Positions 55,740 to 64,000 of a stretch of 64,000 bases of DNA are shown here, in pieces. The position numbers were made by a program, and so were the translations under genes. The stretch is from Halopseudomonas bauzanensis. GTDB taxonomy: Bacteria; Pseudomonadota; Gammaproteobacteria; Pseudomonadales; Pseudomonadaceae. Positions within the stretch are counted from its first letter, which is position 1. Each line of letters opens with the position of its first letter. The DNA is taken from positions 186,001 through 250,000 of the forward strand of contig NZ_FOUA01000005.1 in assembly GCF_900114735.1 (NCBI RefSeq), read 5' to 3'. The notes below the pieces were generated by a model. That model saw nothing but the letters and a program-made list of their open reading frames with translations, made no database searches and was not told the DNA's origin.

Positions 55740-57389
55740 ATGAACCTGCATCAGTACGCTGAAACCCATGAAGTCACCAATCAGGTGCCGCCGCTGGATG
55801 GTATCAACCTGTACCGCAGCGATCTGCCCCTGCGGCAATGGGTCCATCGTTACCGAGGTGACTGGGCCGATGAACAACTGTCTGCCTATGGCCAACTGGC
55901 CGGCGGTGCATTGATGCGGGCCGGCTTTCTGGCCAATGAAAACCCACCGGTATTCCACAGCCATGACCGTCAGGGCCACCGGATTGACCTGGTGGAATTC
56001 CACCCCGCCTATCATGAACTGATGAGCGCTGGTATTGCCCATGGCATCACCAGCGCGCCCTGGACTGCGCCTCGCCCCGGCGCCCATGTGGCCCGCGCCG
56101 CCACGATGTACCTGCATAATCAGGCGGAGGCCGGCACCAGTTGCCCGATGACCATGACCTTCGCCTGCATACCGGCGCTACGGCTGCAGCCGGATCTGGC
56201 GGAGCATTGGCTGCCGAAGATCCTGTCGCGCCAGTACGATCCGCGCAATCTGCCGATGGAGCAAAAGAGCGGCCTGACCATTGGCATGGCCATGACCGAA
56301 AAGCAGGGCGGCACCGATGTGCGGGCCAATACCACCCGCGCCTGGCCGATCGCCAATGCCGGCCCTGGCCACGCCTATGAGCTGCTGGGGCACAAATGGT
56401 TCTGCTCGGCCCCCATGTGCGACGCTTTCCTGACCCTGGCGCAGACCGACAAGGGCCTGAGCTGCTTTCTACTGCCCCGCCACCGCCCCGATGGCAGTCG
56501 CAACCAGTTCTATATACAACGGCTGAAGGACAAGCTGGGCAATCAGGCCAATGCCTCCAGCGAAGTGGAGTTTCGTGGCGCCCTGGCCTGGATGATCGGC
56601 GAGGAAGGCCGCGGCGTACCGACCATTATCGAAATGGTGGCATTGACCCGCTTCGATTGCATGATCGGCTCCAGTTCCCTGATGCGCCAGGCCTTGGCCC
56701 AGGCCACTCATCATTGTGCCCACCGCAATGTCGGCGGGCGCCCACTGATCGATCAGCCGCTGATGCAGAACGTACTGGCCGATCTGGCCCTGGAAAGCGA
56801 GGCGGCGCTGGCCTTGACCATGCGCATGGCCAGCGCGCTGGACCACGCCGATGATCCACACGAGGCGGGATTCGCCCGGCTGGTCACCGCTATCGGCAAG
56901 TACTGGATCTGCAAACGTGCCCCGGCCATGATCAACGAAGCTCAGGAATGCCTGGGCGGCGCGGGTTATGTGGAGGACAGCATCCTGCCGCGACTCTATC
57001 GCGAGGCCCCGGTGAACTCGATCTGGGAAGGCTCCGGAAACGTGCAATGTCTGGATGTGTTGCGCGCCCTGTCGAAGGAGCCGGGTATTGTCGAAATGCT
57101 GTTTGCCGAATTGGGCGATGGCGCGGGAGACCGGCAGCTGCAGGCGCATATCAACAAGCTGCAACAGCAGTTTGCCGACAAGGACGACATCCAGTACCGC
57201 GCCCGTCAGTTGACTGAAGATGTAGCCGTGGCGCTGCAGGCCAAGCTACTGCTGGAAGCGGGTAACAACACCGTCTCCGACGCCTTTATCGCCAGTCGTC
57301 TGCAGGACCATGGCCGCGTCTACGGCACTTTACCCCGCGGGCTGGATGTGCGTGCGCTGGTCGAGCGGGCGCAACCGCAGGCAAGGTAA
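55740..57389 (+). CDS. Acyl-CoA dehydrogenase, AidB-type
   Basis: FAD-containing acyl-CoA dehydrogenase-fold protein of 549 residues, the AidB length, with 'NQVPPLDGINLYRSD' near the N-terminus, 'GTSCPMTMTFACIPAL', 'EQKSGLTIGMAMTEKQGGTDVRANTT', 'GHKWFCSAPMCDAFL' and 'NEAQECLGGAGYVEDSILPRLYREAPVNSIWEGSGNVQCLD'. AidB is induced by alkylation in E. coli and binds DNA; it also has weak isovaleryl-CoA dehydrogenase activity. No ada gene is nearby, so the regulation here is unknown. Confidence 0.93.
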   Translation: MNLHQYAETHEVTNQVPPLDGINLYRSDLPLRQWVHRYRGDWADEQLSAYGQLAGGALMRAGFLANENPPVFHSHDRQGHRIDLVEFHPAYHELMSAGIAHGITSAPWTAPRPGAHVARAATMYLHNQAEAGTSCPMTMTFACIPALRLQPDLAEHWLPKILSRQYDPRNLPMEQKSGLTIGMAMTEKQGGTDVRANTTRAWPIANAGPGHAYELLGHKWFCSAPMCDAFLTLAQTDKGLSCFLLPRHRPDGSRNQFYIQRLKDKLGNQANASSEVEFRGALAWMIGEEGRGVPTIIEMVALTRFDCMIGSSSLMRQALAQATHHCAHRNVGGRPLIDQPLMQNVLADLALESEAALALTMRMASALDHADDPHEAGFARLVTAIGKYWICKRAPAMINEAQECLGGAGYVEDSILPRLYREAPVNSIWEGSGNVQCLDVLRALSKEPGIVEMLFAELGDGAGDRQLQAHINKLQQQFADKDDIQYRARQLTEDVAVALQAKLLLEAGNNTVSDAFIASRLQDHGRVYGTLPRGLDVRALVERAQPQAR

Positions 57390-57484
57390 CTCTGGATCCT
57401 CTCTCGAGAGCATGAAACTCGGGAGGATCTTGCTCAACGAGTCAGGGTTTTCCTTCAGCCACACCCAATTAACAGGACGGTGGT

Positions 57485-57579
57485 GGGCAGTTGCCCTTGG
57501 CGAACCGTGTGCGGCCATGGACGGCCGCACACGAGCGCCACGGAAGGCACGGGTGCGTGTTCGCCAAGGGCAACTGCCC
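57485..57579. repeat. Nested palindrome
   Basis: The outer arms of 21 bases each (57485-57505 and 57559-57579, GGGCAGTTGCCCTTGGCGAA and its complement) are perfect. Between them an 11-base perfect pair, CGTGTGCGGCC / GGCCGCACACG (57506-57516, 57523-57533), forms its own hairpin immediately adjacent to the left outer arm. The remaining spacer is 57534-57558. Long cruciform potential; a remnant element or recombination-type site is possible. Confidence 0.75.
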
Positions 57580-57770
57580 AGGGCCGTCAGACGCCGAGCG
57601 TGCCCCAGACATATCTGCGGAGCTGGCAGCAAGGCCGCTGGTCGAGATGAAACTCGACGGGGTTGCCATCGACCCTCCTGAGGACGTGCTGGCTGGTGAC
57701 ATAGCATTTGCCGGTAGGGGCGATGGTTGAAATGGAGCCAGCCGGCAGCAGCTGCGGTGCTGGGCAGTCG

Positions 57771-57800
57771 TGGTACGAGCTAGTGCTCGAACCTCCCAGG
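57771..57800. repeat. Inverted-repeat element, copy 3 (single arm)
   Basis: The 30 bases TGGTACGAGCTAGTGCTCGA... to CCTCCCAGG are the reverse complement of 1558-1587 with one mismatch. Only one arm is well kept here; the partner arm to the left is not clear. It lies between convergent aidB-type and purA genes. Confidence 0.75.
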
Positions 57801-57848
57801 GGGGCGGTGCTCGAACCGCCGGCTGGCACGCTCACCTTTCATCAGCCA

Positions 57849-57878
57849 TAAAAAAAGCGCCCCGCGGGGCGCTTTTTT
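57849..57878 (-). terminator. Rho-independent terminator of purA
   Basis: Stem GCGCCCCGCGGGGCGC (57857-57872) flanked by A-run on the left and TTTTTT on the right. In the minus-strand RNA the stem is followed by a U-run, so it terminates purA. It is symmetrical enough to work in both directions. Confidence 0.9.
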
Positions 57879-57890
57879 ACTCCATGCAGA

Positions 57891-59201
<1,311 letters not shown>

Positions 59202-59230
59202 TTAGGAACTGGCCCAGCAGGCCATGAAAG

Positions 59231-60421
59231 TCAAATGTGCAGTTCTTTTACCTGCCAACCATCATTCGCAAAATGCAGAATCCGATCACAACCGAAATCC
59301 ACCGCCTCGGCTTCGAGCTGACCGGGCAATGCCACTATCACCCGCTCACCGGCTTGACGCAGCTGCATGACCTTGTCGTGCAGACCAGGCTGGCTCGCAT
59401 GCGGCGCCCAGATGCCGTGATCACGACGGCCACCGTCGATCTCACCGCAGGCCACCAGCAACCGCAGGTCAGTTGAGAAACCCGTAGCCGGGCGCGCACG
59501 GCCGAAGTCACGGCCAATCTCGTCATAGCGACCGCCCTGGGCGATGCTCTGACCGGTGCCAGCGACGAATGCCGCGAAGGTCACGCCCGTGTGGTAGTGA
59601 TAGCCACGCAGCTCCGCCAGATCGAAATACAACGGCACCTTCGGATAGCGCTGGGAAATCACCTGAGCGATTTCCGCCAGCTCGTCGAGCGCTGCCAGAA
59701 TGGCCTCGGGCGCGCCGTCAAGCATGATGTGCGCACGTTCCAGAATCTCGACTCCACCGGACAGCTCAGCCAGGCTGCAGAGCATGGCTGCCAGGGCTGG
59801 TTGCTCGATACGCGAGGTCAATTCCTGCACCTCGTCCAGCGCCTTGCGCTGCAGGGCATTGAACAGAGCGCGTTCGACCGCGCCTTCCAAACCCGCCGCC
59901 TCGACCAGACCACGGTAAATACCCACGTGGCCGATATCCAGATGCACACCCTCGACACGCGACGCCGCCAGGGTTTCCAGCATCAACGCAATAACTTCGA
60001 TATCGCTGGCACTGGACGCATCGCCATAGAGTTCGGCACCCAGCTGGATCAGACTGCGGGACGTGGACAACGGCCGCGGCAGCGTGTGCAGCACACTACC
60101 GCAATAGCATAGACGACTGGGGCCTTCGGCGCCGAGGGTATGCGCGTCGATGCGCGCCACCTGGGGCGTGATGTCCGCACGCAGGCCGAGCATACGCCCA
60201 GACATCTGGTCGATCATTTTGAAGGTTTGCAGTTCCAGATCATGACCGGAGCCGGTCAGGAGGGATTCGAGATACTCGATATGCGGGGTGATGACCAGGT
60301 CATACCCCCAGCGGGAGAACAGATCCAGCAGTTGCCGACGGGCTGCTTCGGTACGCGCCGCCTCTTCCGGCAGCACTTCTTCGATCCCGTCAGGCAAGAG
60401 CCAGCGATCAACAGTAGGCAT
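59231..60421 (-). CDS. hisZ: ATP phosphoribosyltransferase regulatory subunit HisZ
   Basis: HisRS-like regulatory subunit (396 residues) of the short-form ATP phosphoribosyltransferase that starts histidine synthesis. It resembles class II aminoacyl-tRNA synthetases ('[61 protein letters not shown]', '[10 protein letters not shown]', 'GGRYDEIG'). The start at 60421 matches family length. It is translated between DUF2065 and purA. Confidence 0.95.
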   Translation of the reverse strand: MPTVDRWLLPDGIEEVLPEEAARTEAARRQLLDLFSRWGYDLVITPHIEYLESLLTGSGHDLELQTFKMIDQMSGRMLGLRADITPQVARIDAHTLGAEGPSRLCYCGSVLHTLPRPLSTSRSLIQLGAELYGDASSASDIEVIALMLETLAASRVEGVHLDIGHVGIYRGLVEAAGLEGAVERALFNALQRKALDEVQELTSRIEQPALAAMLCSLAELSGGVEILERAHIMLDGAPEAILAALDELAEIAQVISQRYPKVPLYFDLAELRGYHYHTGVTFAAFVAGTGQSIAQGGRYDEIGRDFGRARPATGFSTDLRLLVACGEIDGGRRDHGIWAPHASQPGLHDKVMQLRQAGERVIVALPGQLEAEAVDFGCDRILHFANDGWQVKELHI

Positions 60422-60467
60422 TTTCAAAACCTTTATTACGTAAAGGGCAAAGGTCTGTCGACCCACC

Positions 60468-60653
60468 CTAGCGGATCAGATATAAGCAGGCAGTACCCGC
60501 CAGCATGCTCAGCAACCCGGCAACCCGCAGTTGCCGGTCACTCATACCGCTCACTTCAACCAGCATTCGTTTCCACCGGCGGGGAGCCAGAAAGGGCATC
60601 AGACCTTCCAGAACCAGCACCAGACACAGTGCCGCGGCCAGATTCTGCCACAT
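60468..60653 (-). CDS. DUF2065 family small membrane protein
   Basis: Membrane protein of 61 residues with two helices, '[27 protein letters not shown]' and '[20 protein letters not shown]', matching DUF2065. It lies between hflC and hisZ, the family's usual place in pseudomonads. Function unknown; a link to HflKC is only suggested by position. A terminator-like hairpin and a TACAAT box precede it. Confidence 0.87.
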   Translation of the reverse strand: MWQNLAAALCLVLVLEGLMPFLAPRRWKRMLVEVSGMSDRQLRVAGLLSMLAGTACLYLIR

Positions 60654-60687
60654 GAACTCGAACCCCTCGCCCGGATCTGCCGGTCAC

Positions 60688-60719
60688 AAAAAAGCCGGGA
60701 TGACCCGGCTGCGCGATTG
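60688..60719 (-). terminator. Hairpin ending hflC and TACAAT box upstream of DUF2065
   Basis: On the minus strand the RNA reads AGCCGGG-TCAT-CCCGGCT-TTTTTT, with the stem at 60693-60710, so an intrinsic terminator lies after hflC. Immediately before it (60714-60719 on the minus strand) is a TACAAT -10-like hexamer. Transcripts from that promoter would begin close to the hairpin. Confidence 0.7.
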
Positions 60720-60775
60720 TAGCATGTTTTCGACTGGCTACACCCGTTCGTTGGACGAGTGCAGCCAGGCTCGAA

Positions 60776-61648
60776 TCAGGGTTGCTGCGCCCCTTTGAAA
60801 AACTTGAAGAATTCGCTGCTCGGGTCAAGTACCAGCACATCGGACTTGCTCGAGAAGCTTTCACGGTAGGCCTGCAGACTGCGATAGAAGGAGTAGAACT
60901 CAGGATCCTTGTTATACGCCTCGGCATAGATGGATGCCGCTTCGGCATCACCCTGACCACGGATTTCTTCAGCTTCACGGAAGGCTTCAGCCAGGATCAC
61001 GCGCTGCTGCCGGTCGGCATCGGCGCGAATACCTTCGGCCAGCTCACGACCCTTGGCGCGATGCTCGCGGGCCTCGCGCTCACGCTCGGAACTCATCCGC
61101 TCGAACACGCTACGGTTCACCTCACGGGGCAGGTCCATACCCTTGACCCGCACATCGAGCACCTCGATACCGAGTTCGCGGCGCGCGCTCTCGTTAAGAT
61201 CGCCAGTGATATCGGCCATCAACTGATCGCGCTCACCGGCCACCACCTCATGCAGGGTACGGCGCGCCACTTCGTTGCGCAGACCCGACTCCAGCTGGCG
61301 AGACAGACGCTCTTCGGCAATCGAACGCAGTCCGGAGGTAGCGGTGTAGTAGCGTTGCACGTTGGCGATGCGCCACTTGGCGAAGGAGTCCACCATCAGC
61401 GCCTTCTTTTCCAGCGTCAGGTAACGCTGGGTGGTGGTGTCCAGGGTCAGCAGACGGCCATCGAACATCTTCGCTTCCTGCACGAACGGCAGCTTGAAGT
61501 GCAGCCCCGGTGGCACGTCGTCACGGACGACCTTACCGAACTGCAGTACCAGACCGCGCTGGGTCTGCTCGACGATGAAGAAGCTGTTCCAACCGACCAC
61601 GATCACCACCAGGGCGATTACGAGTCCGAAAATTGACTTGTTACTCAT
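60776..61648 (-). CDS. hflC: HflC, protease modulator (SPFH domain)
   Basis: Inner-membrane SPFH/prohibitin-type protein of 290 residues that with HflK forms the cage regulating FtsH. An N-terminal helix ('FGLVIALVVIVVGWNSFFIVEQTQRGLVLQFG') is followed by the SPFH domain and a coiled coil ('RMSSEREREAREHRAKGRELAEGIRADADRQQRVILAEAFREAEEIRGQGDAEAASIYAEAY'). Its start shares a base with the hflK stop codon. Confidence 0.96.
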   Translation of the reverse strand: MSNKSIFGLVIALVVIVVGWNSFFIVEQTQRGLVLQFGKVVRDDVPPGLHFKLPFVQEAKMFDGRLLTLDTTTQRYLTLEKKALMVDSFAKWRIANVQRYYTATSGLRSIAEERLSRQLESGLRNEVARRTLHEVVAGERDQLMADITGDLNESARRELGIEVLDVRVKGMDLPREVNRSVFERMSSEREREAREHRAKGRELAEGIRADADRQQRVILAEAFREAEEIRGQGDAEAASIYAEAYNKDPEFYSFYRSLQAYRESFSSKSDVLVLDPSSEFFKFFKGAQQP

Positions 61649-62847
61649 CAGCGGACCTCCCTTGTACGCACATCACGCTGCTGCAGTTGTACAGGCAGAC
61701 GGGTATTGGCATCAGCGCCAGCGGCAGATGGAACGGCCGAGGACGAAGATGACGAACCACCGCCCTGCTGCATCAGCTTGTCGATCGGCAGGTACAGCAG
61801 GTTGCTGTTGCCATCACCCGACACCATGATCTTGCTGGTGTTGCTCATCACTTCTTGCAGCGTTTCAATAAACATACGCTCGCGCATCACTTCCGGCGCT
61901 TGCTGGTACTCGCTCACCAGTAGGTTGAAGCGCTCAGCCTCACCCTGGGCACGGGCGACCATGGCCTGACGGTAACCGCTGGCTTCTTCCAACAGGCGCT
62001 GAGCCTGACCGCGGGCTTCCGGAATCACGCCATTGGCATAGGATTCAGCCTGGTTGCGCTCACGCACCTCGTCTTCCCGGGCGCGGATCACGTCGTCAAA
62101 CGCGTCCTGCACCTCGGCCGGAGCCTGCGCGCTTTCGATGTTCACCTGAACCACGGTGATACCGGTCTGATAAGCATCCAGATAACGCTGCAGACGCTCG
62201 GTAGTCTCGACGCCCATCTGCTCACGACCTTCGGTCAGCACCTGGTGCATCCCCGTGGAACCGACCACATGACGCAGCGCGCTCTCGGTTGCATGGCGCA
62301 AACTGGTCTCGGGATCTTCTACCTTGAGGACGAAGTCCTCCAGATTGGAGATACGGTACTGCACCGCCAACGGCACCTCGACGATGTTCTCGTCCTCGGT
62401 CAGCATCTGACCCTGTTGACGATAAGAGCGTACCTGGGTGACGTTGCGCTGGAATTTCTTCTCGATCGGCGGGAAGTAGAGATGCAGACCCGATTCAACG
62501 GTCCGGTGATATTCACCGAAACGCAGCACCACTGCCTGCTCCTGCTCGTCGACCTTGTAGACCGCATTGAATAGCCAGAAAACGAAGATGATCAGGCCGC
62601 CGATGACCCAGAGGCCCTTGGGGATGCCCTGTCCACCGCCGACACGCCGGCCGTTGCCGCCATCGCCGCTGCCGCGCTTCTTGCTGCCGAAGATACCGTT
62701 CAGGCTGTCCTGCAACTTGCGCAGCGCCTCGTCCAGATCGGGTGGTCCCTGCTTGCCGCCGCGATTGCCACCGCCGCGGTTACCGCCACTACCCCAGGGA
62801 TCCTGGTTGTTCGAGTTGTTGCCACCACCAGGCTCATTCCACGCCAT
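61648..62847 (-). CDS. hflK: HflK, protease modulator (SPFH domain)
   Basis: Partner of HflC, 399 residues. It has a Gly/Asn-rich N-terminus, one membrane helix ('GLWVIGGLIIFVFWLFNAVYKV'), then an SPFH domain 'DEQEQAVVLRFGEYHRTVESGLHLYFPPIEKKFQRNVTQVRS' and a coiled coil. It precedes hflC by a one-base overlap and follows hflX after 118 bases. Confidence 0.96.
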   Translation of the reverse strand: MAWNEPGGGNNSNNQDPWGSGGNRGGGNRGGKQGPPDLDEALRKLQDSLNGIFGSKKRGSGDGGNGRRVGGGQGIPKGLWVIGGLIIFVFWLFNAVYKVDEQEQAVVLRFGEYHRTVESGLHLYFPPIEKKFQRNVTQVRSYRQQGQMLTEDENIVEVPLAVQYRISNLEDFVLKVEDPETSLRHATESALRHVVGSTGMHQVLTEGREQMGVETTERLQRYLDAYQTGITVVQVNIESAQAPAEVQDAFDDVIRAREDEVRERNQAESYANGVIPEARGQAQRLLEEASGYRQAMVARAQGEAERFNLLVSEYQQAPEVMRERMFIETLQEVMSNTSKIMVSGDGNSNLLYLPIDKLMQQGGGSSSSSSAVPSAAGADANTRLPVQLQQRDVRTREVR

Positions 62848-62965
62848 AGCGTTCTCCGTTATCCAAAACCATTAAACTGCTTCCGCCGACGTGGATGGCC
62901 GGCGCAGTCATTTCTGCAATCCTACAGCAAATGTCAGCCGCAGCGCGAACCGCGACCGCCATCCA

Positions 62966-64000
62966 TTATTGCAAAGTGTGTTGTTCGAGAAACCTGTCCG
63001 GCTGCCAGCCTTCACGTTTGAGCAGCCGATTGAAGTCGCTGCGCTGCAGGCGCAGATCCAGCTCCTGACGGCCGTCAGCGGCGATGCGCTCGGCAGTGAC
63101 CGCTCCCGCAGCGTAGAACTGCGCGCGCAGCCGGGCCTCGGCGTGCTCCAGCACAACGCTCTGCTGCACGATATCGTCACCCAGGCGTTCAGCGACAGCC
63201 TGCGCCAGCAGCTCCAGACCCTCGCCTTCGCGTGCCGACAGCCAGACCCGCACCGCCACGCCATCGCCGTCACGCTGAATCTGAGGTTCGAAGTTATCCA
63301 GCAGATCGATCTTGTTGTAGATCTCCAGCATCGGCAGTTCATTGGCGCCAATCTCACCCAGTACCAGATTGACCTGCTCGATATTCGAGGTGCGCTCCTC
63401 ATCCGCGGCATCAATTACATGCAGCAACAGATCAGCCTGACTGGACTCTTCCAAGGTGGCGCGGAAGGCTTCAACCAGTTTGTGCGGCAGATGGCGGATG
63501 AAACCCACCGTATCAGCCATGATGACCGGGCCGATATCGTCCAGCTCAACCCGGCGCAGGGTCGGATCGAGCGTAGCGAACAGCTGATCGGCCGCGTACA
63601 CCGCAGATTCAGTCAAGGTATTGAACAGAGTGGACTTGCCGGCGTTGGTATATCCGACCAGGGAGACGACAGGAATTTCCGCCCGGCGACGGGCGCGGCG
63701 AGCCTGATCACGCTGGCTGCGCACCTTCTCCAGACGCTTGGAGATCTGCTTGATGCGCACCCGCAACAGGCGGCGGTCGGTTTCCAGCTGAGTTTCGCCC
63801 GGGCCGCGCAGACCAATACCACCTTTCTGCCGCTCAAGGTGAGTCCAGCCGCGAACCAAGCGGGTACTCAAGTGATCCAACTGGGCGAGCTCAACCTGCA
63901 ATTTACCCTCATGGGTACGCGCACGTTGGGCGAAGATATCCAGAATCAGCCCGGTACGATCAATCACCCTGCACTCAAGCTCGCGCTCGAGGTTGCGTTC
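62966..64000 (-). CDS. hflX: GTPase HflX (5' end beyond the window)
   Basis: Ribosome-splitting and heat-stress GTPase. The last 344 residues are present. Visible are the HflX domain end ('[45 protein letters not shown]'), G1 '[12 protein letters not shown]', G3 '[17 protein letters not shown]' and G4 'IYNKIDLL'. The frame is open to the right edge, so the start lies outside. It heads the hflX-hflK-hflC run. Confidence 0.96.
   Translation of the reverse strand, partial: ERNLERELECRVIDRTGLILDIFAQRARTHEGKLQVELAQLDHLSTRLVRGWTHLERQKGGIGLRGPGETQLETDRRLLRVRIKQISKRLEKVRSQRDQARRARRRAEIPVVSLVGYTNAGKSTLFNTLTESAVYAADQLFATLDPTLRRVELDDIGPVIMADTVGFIRHLPHKLVEAFRATLEESSQADLLLHVIDAADEERTSNIEQVNLVLGEIGANELPMLEIYNKIDLLDNFEPQIQRDGDGVAVRVWLSAREGEGLELLAQAVAERLGDDIVQQSVVLEHAEARLRAQFYAAGAVTAERIAADGRQELDLRLQRSDFNRLLKREGWQPDRFLEQHTLQ

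Larger units (their letters stand above)
57390..57890. other. 500-base gene-free region rich in palindromes
   Basis: No coding gene is supported between the convergent aidB-type and purA genes. It contains a perfect 21-base inverted repeat at 57485-57505 and 57559-57579, a perfect 11-base one at 57506-57516 and 57523-57533 inside it, an arm of the interspersed repeat family (57771-57800), a small hairpin GGCGGT-GCTCG-AACCGCC just after, and the purA terminator. Short ORFs on both strands here are artefacts of the palindromes. Confidence 0.75.

Overview
This window looks like a chromosomal segment of a gammaproteobacterium of the Pseudomonas group, perhaps a Halopseudomonas-like species. The evidence is a compact lipA/lipB-ybeD-dacC-rlpA-mltB-rodA-mrdA-rlmH-rsfS-nadD-proA block, an hflX-hflK-hflC-DUF2065-hisZ-purA block, an OprD-family porin, a PhaG-type enzyme, a Mrp antiporter operon and a braCDEFG-type operon. 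From memory, both blocks keep the gene order seen in other pseudomonads, but the genes between them are arranged differently from P. aeruginosa. No insertion sequence, prophage, integrase or CRISPR array was seen. The genus call is inference.

Layout. 1-296 is the 3' end of a CorC/HlyC-type gene. 487-11583 is lipoate synthesis plus the envelope elongation cluster (PBP5-type carboxypeptidase, RlpA, MltB, RodA, PBP2, RlmH, RsfS, NadD, ProA), nearly all on the minus strand with 1-4 base overlaps. 11674-14207 (plus) carries Aag glycosylase, a long DedA protein and a MaoC-fold hydratase. 14325-18825 is accessory: an outer-membrane-type barrel, a PhaG homologue, two paralogous acidic lipoproteins, an SDR enzyme and another lipoprotein. 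18800-23029 holds a TIM-barrel isomerase divergent from a four-gene PhnDCEE-type ABC transporter. 23586-28423 is a complete branched-chain amino acid ABC operon.

28576-36265 holds lipoproteins, an OmpA-domain lipoprotein and a six-gene Mrp operon with fused subunits A and B, then SlyB. 36516-41062 contains an acyltransferase, a zinc-ribbon protein coupled to an SRAP protein that lacks its catalytic residues, and a chemoreceptor. 41185-47448 carries an M48 peptidase, an OprD porin, a YkvA protein, a BaeRF-type protein, a class II amidotransferase and ZapE. tRNA-Asp and tRNA-Val follow. 47718-54660 includes YghU, a GDT1-type transporter under a yybP-ykoY (Mn2+) riboswitch, RsmC, HrpB, a lipoprotein and FieF. 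54948-57389 is an Lrp regulator, DUF2788 and an AidB-like dehydrogenase. 57891-64000 is purA, hisZ, DUF2065, hflC, hflK and the 3' part of hflX.

Non-coding highlights. A family of inverted repeats sharing CCTGGGAG...TCGAGCACCAGCTCG occurs at three convergent gene junctions (1558-1665, 28441-28523, 57771-57800). A different palindrome sits at a fourth convergent junction (16417-16502). The Mn2+ riboswitch leader has two mutually exclusive helices downstream of the aptamer. A 500-base gap (57390-57890) is full of long palindromes. The most unusual gene is the degenerate SRAP/YedK protein at 38275-38937.
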